DNA from: Streptomyces halstedii
Lineage (GTDB): Bacteria; Actinomycetota; Actinomycetes; Streptomycetales; Streptomycetaceae
Reading direction: 5' to 3'
NCBI GenBank assembly: GCA_000720535.1
Contig: JOAZ01000022.1
Coordinates: 1-64,000, forward strand
Length of the DNA: 64,000 nucleotides
Below are positions 8,779 through 17,924 of the stretch, piece after piece (positions within the stretch are counted from its first letter, which is position 1; each line of letters begins with the position of its first letter). The notes below the pieces were generated by a model that had not been told where the DNA came from, made no database searches, and saw only the letters and a program-made list of their open reading frames with translations. Position numbers and translations under genes: made by a program.

Positions 8779-10734
8779 TCAGAGGCGGGCCGGCACCAGC
8801 TCCTCCAGGTACCGCGCGGTCTCCGGGTCCGCCAGGTCCAGCTCCTCGTACGCGTCGGCGGGCCAGTGGGGGCGGCCGTCGATCCAGGGCACGGCCAGGA
8901 ACGGTTCCTCCCGCCGTCCGCGCAGCTCGGCCGTACCGACCGGGGCGGGCAGCCCGGCCCAGGGGCGCTTGCGCGGGCCGGGGGCCAGCAGCCGCAGCAG
9001 GGCCCGTGGGGGAGCGGAGTCGTCGGCGTCGGCCGCGAAGAGCAGCAGTACCGGGGCGGGGCCGGTGCCGGACGGTTCCTCCAGCAGGACGTAGCGCGGG
9101 GTCCCGGCGACCGGTCCGTCGGCCTGGCGGGTCAACTGCCGGGCGAGCGGGACGCCTCCACGCAGGATGCGCAGGAGCGAGTACAGGCCGAAGGCGCCGA
9201 AGACCACAGCGAACACCTGAAGCGGCCCGGACACGGTTCCCGGCCGGACCAGGGTGAGGGTGCCGATGCCGACCAGGTAGGCCAGCGGGTAGAGGACCCT
9301 GGTGAGCCCGGTCGCCTCCAGCAGGACGGGCACCCGCCACCACGGCCCGGTCCGCACCCCGGCGCCCGGCCGGTCCGGGGGCGCGCCGGGGCCGCGCAGG
9401 GCCGCCTGACGGGTGGCCGCGGCGGCGCACACGGCGTACGTCAGCGGCGGCGCGGCGGACCCGTCGGGCGCCCAGGGCCGCCCGGACGGCGGGTTCACGC
9501 CCGCGTACGACGGGGCGGGAAGGGGGCCGACGGCGGCCCGCCGCCCCCGTCTGATCAGATGGACCGCCCCGCCGACCAGCCCCACCAGGGCACACAGCAG
9601 ACCGCCCACCCCGACGGTGTCCATGACGGTGAAGGCGGACGTGCCCTCCAGCTCGGCGTTGTACAGGTCGCCCTTCCAGGGCCCGTACGACACGACGAAG
9701 CCGGTCTCCCAGTCGTCCAGCAGCGGGTCCCGGGCCGGGTCGCACCGATAGGGCCCGGTGCGCCGCTGGTGGTCGAAGGGGTCGTTCCACCGCACCACGC
9801 AGCGGCCGTCGCTCCGCTCGCTGAGCACGGTGAGGTCGATCTGCGGGTCGCTCTCCGACCGCTCCGCCCAGACGGTCGCGAGCACGACGCCGGCCAGACC
9901 CGCGACGAGGAGGGCGAGCCATGTCAGGCCGGGCCGCCGACGGCGCCGGCGAGCCGGTTTCTCCGGCGGAACGGTGAGCCAGGGGGAGGCGGGGCGGTCG
10001 GCGGCCGGGCCCGGCCCGGCGGCGGCCGGACGCGGTGGGCGGGGCGGTGGACGGTGGCTCAGCGCCCGTACCTGCGGCAGGTCCAGGGTCCTGCGCGCCC
10101 GGCGGGTGCCCAGCGGGCGGGCCCGGATCAGCTCCTCGCCGCCGGGCGGGGCCAGCACGCCCCCGGTACGCGGATCGCCGCACCACCACAGCACGCCGGC
10201 CGTGTCGGTGAGCAGGTGGTAGCGCCACTGGACGGTGAGGGGCGTCAGCACCAGCAGTTCGTCGCCGTCCGGGCCGACCGCCAGGACGACGGCGGCGCTG
10301 CCCCCGCCGCGCTGGACGGCGACCGAGGCATGAGCGGTCCAGGGCCTCGACCCGAGCACCCGGCGCATGCGCCGGACCCGCCCCCGCAGCCAGAGGCCGA
10401 GGCCCAGGGCACCGGCGCCGAGCGAGAAGCACCAGGGTCCCAGGACGGCCGCCAGCTCCTCGGCGGAGGCGGACCCGGAGGCCACGACGACGGTGAGGGC
10501 GGCGGCCAGCAGCGCGAGGCCCGCGTTCACGCAGTACGAGGCGTGGCGCCGGGCGCGTCCCAGCCCCGCGGCCGTCCGGGGCAGGTCGAGCGCCGTCCAG
10601 GCCGGGGCGTCGGGGGGCTCGGGTGCCCCCGGCCCCGTGGTCCCCGGCGTCCCGGCCGCCGCCGACCCGGTGGTCCCGGACGGCTCGGTCGCCCCGGGCC
10701 GCGTGGGTCCCGTCAGTTCAGGTGTGTCCCCCAC
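8779..10734 (-). CDS. Multi-pass membrane protein of unknown function
   Basis: A 651-residue protein starting at GTG 10734. A Pro/Gly/Thr-rich N-terminus is followed by paired hydrophobic helices (about 70-115). Single segments follow near the middle, including GLTWLALLVAGLAGVVLATVW, whose downstream loop with two Cys (RCVVRW, YRCDP) is probably extracytoplasmic. Two more pairs lie in the C-terminal half, ending in a cytosolic tail (DADDSAPPRALLRLL onward). I recognise no catalytic motif. It is convergent with the P450 gene 11 bases away, with no clear terminator in the gap. Confidence 0.75.
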   Translation of the reverse strand: MGDTPELTGPTRPGATEPSGTTGSAAAGTPGTTGPGAPEPPDAPAWTALDLPRTAAGLGRARRHASYCVNAGLALLAAALTVVVASGSASAEELAAVLGPWCFSLGAGALGLGLWLRGRVRRMRRVLGSRPWTAHASVAVQRGGGSAAVVLAVGPDGDELLVLTPLTVQWRYHLLTDTAGVLWWCGDPRTGGVLAPPGGEELIRARPLGTRRARRTLDLPQVRALSHRPPPRPPRPAAAGPGPAADRPASPWLTVPPEKPARRRRRRPGLTWLALLVAGLAGVVLATVWAERSESDPQIDLTVLSERSDGRCVVRWNDPFDHQRRTGPYRCDPARDPLLDDWETGFVVSYGPWKGDLYNAELEGTSAFTVMDTVGVGGLLCALVGLVGGAVHLIRRGRRAAVGPLPAPSYAGVNPPSGRPWAPDGSAAPPLTYAVCAAAATRQAALRGPGAPPDRPGAGVRTGPWWRVPVLLEATGLTRVLYPLAYLVGIGTLTLVRPGTVSGPLQVFAVVFGAFGLYSLLRILRGGVPLARQLTRQADGPVAGTPRYVLLEEPSGTGPAPVLLLFAADADDSAPPRALLRLLAPGPRKRPWAGLPAPVGTAELRGRREEPFLAVPWIDGRPHWPADAYEELDLADPETARYLEELVPARL

Positions 10735-10763
10735 CGTGCCGCCTCCCCGCCCGTCCCCCGGCC

Positions 10764-11633
10764 TCAGCGGTGTCGATCATCCCCCGGCGTCGTCGGCAGC
10801 ACCAGCCCCCAGGCCCCCGGGCGTACCGTCCAGGTACGGGTGCGGACCGGGCCCGCGGACTGTATGTCGGCGCGGTAGCGGAAATCCGGGCCGGAGACCG
10901 TCACCGCCCCGGCCCGCGCCGTGACCGTCTCGCCGCACGTCGTGCGGATCACCACGTGCGCCGGACCGCCGTCGCCCCCCGGTGTCACCGAGAGGGCGTC
11001 GACCGGCCGGTCCAGGTCGTTCAGCAGGATCCCGTCCGCCTCGACCCGCAGCCGGTGCGCGCGCGGCGGGAGGGCGGAGGACGGCGCCTGCGGGGAAGGC
11101 CGCACCAGGGCCGATATCAGGGTGCGCCAGGTGTCCCGGACCGCCGTGACCCCCGGATGGTTCGGGCCGTCGTCCGGCTCCGGGGCCGGAATACGCAGAT
11201 CGCCCAGGACGACGCCGTCGCTGTCGTCCACCAGCAGGTCGAGCCGGCGCGCGGTGCCGTCGAGCGCCGTGCGCGCCGCCGCCACCGCACCCCGGGGCAC
11301 GCCCAGCGCGTGCGCCAGCTCCAGCGACGGCGCGGCGCCCACCGGGACCAGGCAGAGCGCACTTCCGGCCAGCTCCCGTTCGCGGTGGAGCTGGGTCACC
11401 GCCCGGAGCAGGGCGTGGTCGTCGCCGACCACCACCGGCCGCCGGGTCCCCCTCCGGGCGAGGGCACGGGCGAACTCCTCCGCGCCGTCCGGAAGGCAGA
11501 TCTTCACGTCCGCACCCGCGCTCAGCACGTCCTTCGCGATGCGGACCGACTCCCCGTCGCTACGGCGCGCCAGGGGGTCGATGAGTACGAGTAGCTGGTG
11601 CTCGCCGTCGCCGGGGGGCTCTGCAGCCGACAC
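10764..11633 (-). CDS. Diacylglycerol/lipid kinase-like protein, degenerate nucleotide site
   Basis: 289 residues from GTG 11633. This start has a GAGGAAGG ribosome site 6-7 bases upstream, whereas the longer frame starting at 11666 lies inside a hairpin. The layout resembles the DAGK catalytic domain: an N-terminal Rossmann-like half (LLVLIDPLARR, VVVGDDHALLRAV) and a beta-rich C-terminal half (RVEADGILLNDLDRP, FRYRADIQSAGP). The usual GGDGT loop reads GDDHA and the GTGND motif reads GAAPS, so lipid-kinase activity is doubtful. It is divergent from purA; a regulatory or lipid-binding role is possible but unproven. Confidence 0.7.
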   Translation of the reverse strand: MSAAEPPGDGEHQLLVLIDPLARRSDGESVRIAKDVLSAGADVKICLPDGAEEFARALARRGTRRPVVVGDDHALLRAVTQLHRERELAGSALCLVPVGAAPSLELAHALGVPRGAVAAARTALDGTARRLDLLVDDSDGVVLGDLRIPAPEPDDGPNHPGVTAVRDTWRTLISALVRPSPQAPSSALPPRAHRLRVEADGILLNDLDRPVDALSVTPGGDGGPAHVVIRTTCGETVTARAGAVTVSGPDFRYRADIQSAGPVRTRTWTVRPGAWGLVLPTTPGDDRHR

Positions 11634-11666
11634 CTCGGTCCTTCCTCGGGTAGCATCTTGGTGCAA

Positions 11667-11696
11667 GAGCCCCTTGCGCTATTGCGCCAGGGGCTT
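11667..11696. promoter_or_regulatory. Stable hairpin in the purA / DAGK-like intergenic region
   Basis: Inverted repeat GAGCCCCTTGCGC (11667-11679) and GCGCCAGGGGCTT (11684-11696) around the loop TATT, with one internal mismatch. It lies in the 186-base divergent region, so it is not at the end of either gene. On the minus strand it is just upstream of the DAGK-like ribosome site; on the plus strand it is about 120 bases before purA. It could be an attenuator, a regulator-binding site, or a terminator for antisense transcription. Confidence 0.55.
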
Positions 11697-11819
11697 CGTC
11701 TATTCCGGGGCACCCGGTTCGACGGCTCAGGCTGTGCCGTACATCGTCGTACGGTGGGTACGACCTTTACGTACGCCCCCTGACCTTGGACATGCCCCGC
11801 CCGGAAGGGGTGTACGCCT

Positions 11820-13103
11820 GTGCCCGCACTTGTGCTGCTCGGTGCTCAGTGGGGTGACGAGGGCAAGGGGAAGGCCACCGATCTCCTCGGTGGATCTGTC
11901 GACTATGTGGTGCGCTACCAGGGTGGCAACAACGCCGGCCACACGGTGGTCGTCGGCGACCAGAAGTACGCACTGCATCTCCTCCCCTCCGGAATCCTGT
12001 CGCCGGGGTGTACCCCGGTCATCGGTAACGGTGTCGTCGTCGACCCGGCGGTCCTGCTCTCCGAGCTGAGCGGCCTGAACGAGCGCGGCGTCGATACGTC
12101 CAAGCTCCTGATCAGTGGCAACGCTCATTTGATCACTCCGTACAACGTCACGGTCGACAAGGTGACGGAACGCTTCCTCGGGAAGCGCAAGATCGGCACC
12201 ACGGGACGCGGCATCGGTCCGACGTATGCCGACAAGATCAACCGTGTGGGTGTCCGCGTCCAGGACCTCTACGACGAGTCGATCCTGGAGCAGAAGGTCG
12301 AGGCGGCGCTGGAGCAGAAGAACCAGCTCCTCGCCAAGGTCTTCAACCGGCGCGCGATCGAGTCGGGGAGGATCGTCGAGGAGATGCTCCAGTACGCGGA
12401 GCAGATCAGGCCGTACGTGGCCGACACGACACTGATCCTCAACAACGCCATCGACGAGGGCAAGGTCGTCCTCTTCGAGGGCGGTCAGGGCACGCTGCTG
12501 GACGTGGACCACGGCACCTACCCCTTCGTGACCTCGTCGAACCCGACCGCGGGCGGCGCCTGCACGGGCTCCGGCGTGGGCCCGACGAAGATCAGCCGGG
12601 TCATCGGCATCCTCAAGGCCTACACCACGCGTGTCGGCGCCGGTCCGTTCCCGACGGAGCTGCACGACGAGGACGGCGAGGCGCTGCGGCGCATCGGTGG
12701 CGAGCGCGGTGTCACCACCGGCCGTGACCGCCGCTGCGGCTGGTTCGACGCCCCGATCGCGCGGTACGCGACCCGGGTCAACGGCCTCACCGACTTCTTC
12801 CTCACCAAGCTGGACGTGCTGACCGGCTGGGAGCGCATCCCGGTGTGCGTGGCGTACGAGATCGACGGCAAGCGCGTCGAGGAAGTCCCGTACAACCAGA
12901 CCGACTTCCACCACGCGAAGCCGGTCTACGAGATGCTGCCGGGCTGGTCCGAGGACATCACGAAGGCCAAGACCTTCGGCGACCTGCCGAAGAACGCGCA
13001 GGCCTACGTGAAGGCGCTGGAGGAGATGTCCGGCGCCCCGATCTCCGCGATCGGCGTCGGCCCCGGCCGGACCGAGACCATCGAGATCAACTCCTTCCTC
13101 TAG
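11820..13103 (+). CDS. purA: Adenylosuccinate synthetase
   Basis: A 427-residue GTP-dependent enzyme converting IMP and aspartate to adenylosuccinate, the first committed step to AMP. It begins at GTG 11820 with GGAAGGGG about 5 bases upstream. The N-terminal catalytic/GTP loop is [17 protein letters not shown]41-region NNAGHTVV, the IMP-binding [13 protein letters not shown], and [13 protein letters not shown] are intact. Length is standard. It is followed by a perfect 20-bp hairpin, so it is probably monocistronic. Confidence 0.98.
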   Translation: MPALVLLGAQWGDEGKGKATDLLGGSVDYVVRYQGGNNAGHTVVVGDQKYALHLLPSGILSPGCTPVIGNGVVVDPAVLLSELSGLNERGVDTSKLLISGNAHLITPYNVTVDKVTERFLGKRKIGTTGRGIGPTYADKINRVGVRVQDLYDESILEQKVEAALEQKNQLLAKVFNRRAIESGRIVEEMLQYAEQIRPYVADTTLILNNAIDEGKVVLFEGGQGTLLDVDHGTYPFVTSSNPTAGGACTGSGVGPTKISRVIGILKAYTTRVGAGPFPTELHDEDGEALRRIGGERGVTTGRDRRCGWFDAPIARYATRVNGLTDFFLTKLDVLTGWERIPVCVAYEIDGKRVEEVPYNQTDFHHAKPVYEMLPGWSEDITKAKTFGDLPKNAQAYVKALEEMSGAPISAIGVGPGRTETIEINSFL

Positions 13104-13130
13104 CCGTCGCCGACGTACGAGGAGCCGTTC

Positions 13131-13174
13131 ACGGCACAGGCCCCCGGCGCACGCGCGCCGGGGGCCTGTGCCGT
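13131..13174. terminator. Bidirectional terminator between purA and a kinase gene
   Basis: Perfect 20-bp stem (13131-13150 with 13155-13174; stem core GGCACAGGCCCCCGGCGC) and a 4-base loop, between two convergent genes. Confidence 0.85.
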
Positions 13175-13191
13175 ACGGGCGGTGGCGCGGG

Positions 13192-15468
13192 TCAGCCCTT
13201 GCGCCGGTAGGTGGCCGGGGCGTCGTCGTCGGAGCCCACCCAGGTGAGGGACAGCCCGTCGGCGCCCTTCATCTGCACCGTGCGGGTCCCGCCGCCCTCG
13301 CACTTGTCCTCGGGCTCCGCCGCCGTCACGGTCTGCGGGCCGAGCCGCAGCTCCTTGCTGTTCGCGTAGACGAGAACGCTCTCCTGCTCGCAGTGGTAGG
13401 AGGGCCCGTCGCTGGTGTACTCGGCGACCACCTCGCCGTAGGCGCCCTGGCTCAGGACCAGGGTGGTGGTGTCCGTGGACGGTGAACCGCCGGTCTCCAC
13501 GTACTCCCAGGTGCCGAGGAACTCGGCCGGGACCGGCGTGGTGTTCGCGGTGCTCTTGGTGAGGGTCGCGCTCTCGCCGTCGTCGTCGGTCCAGATGAGC
13601 GTGCCGTCACCGGCGGCGCGGATGGTCTGCCGGCCCCCGTCGGAGCAGGCGTCCTCCGGGACGGAGCTGGTCGCCCGGGACTCGACCACCATCAGGTTGT
13701 CGAAGGAGACCAGCTCGGCGGCGCCGTTGCACAGCGCGCTGTCGAACGAGTTGAACGTCGTGACGACATCGGCCCCCACCCCGCCCTGGGTGATGGTGAG
13801 GCGGCGGAAGGAGACGGGCCGCTGCTCGCTGTCCTTGCCGTGCCCCTCCCAGAGGCCGAGGTACTCCTCGGCGATGACCCCCTCCACCGCACCGGAGGGA
13901 TCGGCGGCCACTTCCGAGGGGGAGGCGTCCTCGGTCGAGGCGTCCGGGGACGGCGTCGTGCTCGGGGACGTCGAGGCGGACGGGGCCGCCTGTCCGCCCT
14001 TGGCGTCGTCCTTGTCCGACCCGGAGTTCATCGCCGCGTAGACGATGCCGCCGGCCAGCAGGGCGACGACGGTGACCGCCGTGGTGACGATCAGCGCGGT
14101 ACGCCGCTTGCGGATGGCTCCCGGGCCGGGCCCCGGTCCGCCGAGGTCGGTGGGGGTGGTGAGCGGAGCGCCGAAGACCCCGAGCGGCGGGGCGGGCGCG
14201 GCGTGCTGTGCGGGGCCGGGAGGCGTCGGGGTCCCGGCCGGTACCCCCGCCGCCCCCGCCTGCCCGCCGGCCGGTGGCGGCGTCGGGTCCGGGGCGGAGA
14301 GCGGCGGTGTGGCGGCCGGCGGTGTGGCGGACGCGGTGGCGGGCGCGGACACCGGGGGCGGGGTCGGCTCGGCCGCCGGGACCGGTGGTGTGCTCGGGGG
14401 CGGCGGCGTGGGCGCCGCGGCGGGCATCGGGACGGACGGCAACGGGGTGGGCGGGGCGGCCGGAAGGGGCGGCGTCACCCCGGTGGTGGGCGCCGTCGTG
14501 GGCGGCGGGGGCGTCGCGCCCGGCGGCGGCCCGGCGGGACGGGCGGGCACCCGGTGCGCGGGGCCCTCGGAGTCCAGCAGTTCGGCGGCCTTGCGGCCCA
14601 GCTCCGCGATCAGACCGGCCGGCAGCCAGGGTTCGGTGTCCGCGGCCACCTCCTCGGTACGGGCCACGACCTCGTCCGGCGAGGGCCGCTCGGCGGGGTC
14701 CTTCGCCAGGCAGGCCCCGACCAGCTCGGTCAGGCCCTCGGGGAGACCCGTCAGGTCGGGCTCCTCCTGGGCGATCCGGTACATCACCGCGTGCATGCCG
14801 CTCTCCGAGGAGCCGAACGGATGCCGCCGGGTACCGGCGAAGGCCAGGACCGAGCCCAGCGAGAAGACGTCGCTGACCGGGGTGAGCGTCTCGCCGCGCA
14901 CCTGCTCCGGCGACATGTATCCGGGCGAGCCGATCACCGCTCCGGTGCGGGTCAGCTTGCCGTCGGCGGTCACCGCGTCCAGCGCGCGGGCGATCCCGAA
15001 GTCGATGACCCGCGGGCCGTCGATGGTGACCAGGACGTTGGCCGGTTTGAGGTCGCGGTGGATCAGCCCGGCGGTGTGGACCGCCGTGAGCGCCTGGGCC
15101 AGCCGGTGGCCGAGGATGCGCACCGACCGCTCCGGCAGCGGCTCCGCGCGCCCGGCGAGCACCGCGTGCAGCGAGGGCCCGGGGACGTACGCCGTCGCGA
15201 CCCAGGGGGCGGCGGCGTCGGTGTCCGCGTCCAGCACCGCCGCGGTCCACCGGCCGCCGACCCGGCGGGCCGCCGCGATCTCCTGGGCGAAGCGCCTGCG
15301 GAACTCGGGCTCGGTGGCGAGCTCGGAGCGCACGAGCTTGACGGCGACGGTCCGCCCGCCGCCGGAACGCGCCAGGTACACCTCACCCATCCCACCCGCG
15401 CCCAGGCGGGCAAGGAGGCGGTAGGGGCCGATGTGTGACGGGTCGTCATGTGTCAGCTGGTCCACCAT
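13192..15468 (-). CDS. Membrane Ser/Thr protein kinase with duplicated sensor domain
   Basis: 758 residues from ATG 15468, with a GAGGA ribosome site. The N-terminal Hanks kinase has the glycine loop RLGAGGMGEVYLA (21-33), Lys44 in VAVKLV, catalytic IHRDLKPANV, DFGIA and SPGYMSPEQVRGE. A long Pro/Ala/Thr-rich linker and one transmembrane helix (IVTTAVTVVALLAGGIVYA) follow. The external part has two tandem copies of a domain beginning YLGLWEG and FLGTWEY, each with a Cys pair. The kinase at 21241-23097 carries one copy of the same domain. There are no PASTA repeats. The ligand is unknown. Confidence 0.9.
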   Translation of the reverse strand: MVDQLTHDDPSHIGPYRLLARLGAGGMGEVYLARSGGGRTVAVKLVRSELATEPEFRRRFAQEIAAARRVGGRWTAAVLDADTDAAAPWVATAYVPGPSLHAVLAGRAEPLPERSVRILGHRLAQALTAVHTAGLIHRDLKPANVLVTIDGPRVIDFGIARALDAVTADGKLTRTGAVIGSPGYMSPEQVRGETLTPVSDVFSLGSVLAFAGTRRHPFGSSESGMHAVMYRIAQEEPDLTGLPEGLTELVGACLAKDPAERPSPDEVVARTEEVAADTEPWLPAGLIAELGRKAAELLDSEGPAHRVPARPAGPPPGATPPPPTTAPTTGVTPPLPAAPPTPLPSVPMPAAAPTPPPPSTPPVPAAEPTPPPVSAPATASATPPAATPPLSAPDPTPPPAGGQAGAAGVPAGTPTPPGPAQHAAPAPPLGVFGAPLTTPTDLGGPGPGPGAIRKRRTALIVTTAVTVVALLAGGIVYAAMNSGSDKDDAKGGQAAPSASTSPSTTPSPDASTEDASPSEVAADPSGAVEGVIAEEYLGLWEGHGKDSEQRPVSFRRLTITQGGVGADVVTTFNSFDSALCNGAAELVSFDNLMVVESRATSSVPEDACSDGGRQTIRAAGDGTLIWTDDDGESATLTKSTANTTPVPAEFLGTWEYVETGGSPSTDTTTLVLSQGAYGEVVAEYTSDGPSYHCEQESVLVYANSKELRLGPQTVTAAEPEDKCEGGGTRTVQMKGADGLSLTWVGSDDDAPATYRRKG

Positions 15469-15582
15469 CGGATCCTCGCACAGAGGCTGCGCCGCAGGTG
15501 GGCGGAGCGTCGCCGCTGGTGCCGTTCCGTTACGCGGTGGATGCCGGAGCGGGTTCGTCCGCATGTCCGTCCGCCGCACGGT

Positions 15583-15610
15583 TGGTCTAGACCTTGACAG
15601 GTCCAGACCA
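15583..15610 (+). promoter_or_regulatory. DasR-type operator (dre) overlapping a -35 box, chitinase 1
   Basis: Two direct 12-base repeats, TGGTCTAGACCT (15583-15594) and AGGTCCAGACCA (15599-15610), embrace TTGACA at 15594-15599. This matches the direct-repeat chitinase promoters of Streptomyces and the DasR recognition element TGGTCTAGACCA. The arrangement predicts repression by DasR, relieved by amino-sugar phosphates, plus overlap with the polymerase -35 contact. An almost identical element precedes chitinase 2. Confidence 0.82.
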
Positions 15611-15685
15611 GTAGGCGTTGAGTGACGGCACGTCACGTCGGCCCGCCGGGGTGCTCGGCGCGGAGCCCCGAAGGAGTGAGCAGCG

Positions 15686-16573
15686 CTGAAACACATCAAG
15701 AGGTTCCTGACCGCACTGAGCGCCGTCGTCGCCACGGCCGCCTTCCTGCCCGGAGCCGCGGGGGTGGCCGCCGCCGCACCCGCCGACGGCGCTTCGGCCT
15801 GCGCGCCGCTGTGGAGCGCCACCACCGACTACGCCGCCGGGGGCACCGTCTCCCACCACGGACGCAACTGGAGCGCGAAGTGGTGGACGCGGAACGAGAA
15901 CCCGGGCGCCGCCTCCGTCTGGGCCGACCGGGGGGCCTGCACGGGCGGGGAGTCGGACTTCGTCGTGAGCGAGGCGCAGTTCGACGCGATCTTCCCGGAC
16001 CGCGACCCCTTCTACACGTACCAGGGCCTGGTGGACGCGCTGGACGCCTACCCGGGCTTCGCCAACACCGGCACCCCGCAGACCCGGGCCAGGGAGGCCG
16101 CGGCCTTCCTCACGCACGCGGACTTCGAGTCGGTCGGGCTGCGGTACGTGAAGGAGATCAACGAGGCCAACTACGGGCGCAAGTGCGACGACACCCAGCC
16201 CTACGGCTGTCCGGCGGGGCGGGAGGCGTACTACGGCCGGGGCCCGATCATGTTCAGCTGGAACTTCAACTACAAGGCCGCCGGTGACGCCCTCGGCCTG
16301 GATCTGCTGAACGACCCGTGGCTGGTCGAGCGCGACCCGTCCGTGGCCTGGCAGACCGCCCTCTGGTACTGGAACACCCAGAACGGCCCCGGCGTGATGA
16401 CCTCGCACGAGGCGATGGTGGGCGGCGCGGGCTTCGGCCAGACCATCCGCTCGCTCAACGGCGCGCTGGAGTGCGACGGCGGCAACCCGGAGTCGGTGGC
16501 GTCACGGGTCGACCGCTACGAGCGGATCACCGGGATCGTCGGCACGGCCCCGGGCTCCGGGCTGACCTGCTGA
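15686..16573 (+). CDS. Secreted GH19 chitinase 1, CTG start, divergent catalytic motif
   Basis: 295 residues read from CTG 15686. An in-frame stop at 15677 leaves CTG as the only start that provides a signal peptide (KHIKR, then a hydrophobic helix, then Ala-rich cleavage region). AAGGAG lies 9 bases upstream. A short carbohydrate-binding module (WSAKWWTRNENPG) precedes the GH19 catalytic domain. Both catalytic glutamates appear to be kept (E148 and E157), and SWNFNYKAAGDALG is intact. However, the usual HETGG reads FESVG and GPIQLSW reads GPIMFSW, so activity may be altered. It is about the same length as chitinase 2 and clearly its paralogue. Confidence 0.85.
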   Translation: MKHIKRFLTALSAVVATAAFLPGAAGVAAAAPADGASACAPLWSATTDYAAGGTVSHHGRNWSAKWWTRNENPGAASVWADRGACTGGESDFVVSEAQFDAIFPDRDPFYTYQGLVDALDAYPGFANTGTPQTRAREAAAFLTHADFESVGLRYVKEINEANYGRKCDDTQPYGCPAGREAYYGRGPIMFSWNFNYKAAGDALGLDLLNDPWLVERDPSVAWQTALWYWNTQNGPGVMTSHEAMVGGAGFGQTIRSLNGALECDGGNPESVASRVDRYERITGIVGTAPGSGLTC

Positions 16574-16624
16574 CGCGCCCCGCCGGCACACCCCCCGGCA
16601 CACCCCGCCGACGCGTCCCGCGAG

Positions 16625-16660
16625 GCCCACGGCACCGGCCCGGCGGCGGGTGCCGTGGGC
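16625..16660. terminator. Hairpin between chitinase 1 and the VOC gene
   Basis: Perfect 12-bp stem GCCCACGGCACC / GGTGCCGTGGGC (16625-16636, 16649-16660) with a 12-base loop, between convergent genes. Confidence 0.75.
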
Positions 16661-16760
16661 CGGGTCCGGGGGCGATGTCCTCCGGGAACCCGGCCGCGCG
16701 GAGTGCCGGACGGGCGGGCAGGCCGGGCGGATCCGGGGCGGGCGGTCCGGGCGGAGGAGC

Positions 16761-17180
16761 TCAGCGCACCTCGCGGATGCGGATCTGGTTGCCGGCCGGG
16801 TCGCGGAAGGCGCAGTCGCGTACTCCGTACGGCTGCTCGGTCGGCTCCTGGACGACCTCGGCGTCGCGGGCCTGCACCCGCTCGAAGACGCCGTCGAGGT
16901 CCGTGGTGGCCAGCATGATCCAGCCGTAGGTGCCCTTGGCCATCATCTCGGTGACGGTGCGGCGCTCGTCCTCGGTGACCCCGGAGTCGGCGGCCGGGGG
17001 TGCCAGAAGGATCGAGGTGCCGGGCTGGCCGGCGGGGCCGACCGTGATCCAGCGCATCTTCCCGCTGCCGACGTCGCTGCGTACCTCGAAGCCGAGGGCG
17101 TCGCGGTAGAAGGCGAGGGAGGCCTCCGGGTCGTCGTGCGGGAGGGCGGCGGTATGAATGGTGAGGTCCATGGTGTCCAT
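16761..17180 (-). CDS. VOC-family (glyoxalase/bleomycin-resistance fold) protein
   Basis: A 139-residue single VOC unit with two beta-alpha-beta-beta-beta halves: TIHTAALPHDDPEASLAFYRD opens it and YGVRDCAFRDPAGNQIRI closes it, the latter a typical metal-ligand region with an RDPxGN turn. Start is ATG 17180 or the ATG three codons later. It follows the AraC regulator gene on the same strand with 13 bases between, so it is probably that regulator's partner. Likely a small-molecule-binding or dioxygenase-type enzyme of unknown substrate. Confidence 0.85.
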   Translation of the reverse strand: MDTMDLTIHTAALPHDDPEASLAFYRDALGFEVRSDVGSGKMRWITVGPAGQPGTSILLAPPAADSGVTEDERRTVTEMMAKGTYGWIMLATTDLDGVFERVQARDAEVVQEPTEQPYGVRDCAFRDPAGNQIRIREVR

Positions 17181-17193
17181 GAGGCCACGCTAG

Positions 17194-17634
<441 letters not shown>

Positions 17635-17825
17635 CGTGCGATCGTGCCACGCGGCGCCGGGCCGCCCGCGTCCACGGCTCCCGACTCCCGTCCCGTACAC
17701 GGGAACCGAGTGGTTCCGCGTGGAGGGAGTGGCTGGTTCCGGCAGGGGGACTGGCCGGTTCCGCGCGCCCGAACCGGCCGGGGCGGCCCCGTGCGGCCGA
17801 ACGGGTGAGAATCATGCGCGGGTGC

Positions 17826-17853
17826 TGGTCTAGACCTTGACAGGTTCAGACCA
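17826..17853 (+). promoter_or_regulatory. DasR-type operator (dre) overlapping a -35 box, chitinase 2
   Basis: TGGTCTAGACCT (17826-17837) and AGGTTCAGACCA (17842-17853) flank TTGACA at 17837-17842, with the same geometry as the chitinase 1 promoter. About 18 bases further on is a weak -10 candidate (TTGGCT). The first repeat is identical in the two promoters. Confidence 0.82.
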
Positions 17854-17924
17854 TCGACGGTTGGCTGGGTGCACCCCCATGGCGGCACACCTTCCGGCTG
17901 TGCCGCGCCGAAGGAGTCGTTCAC

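Noticed and set aside
11634-11666. ATG start at 11666 for the DAGK-like gene
   Set aside because: The codon lies next to a hairpin with no ribosome site, while GTG 11633 has GAGGAAGG at good spacing.
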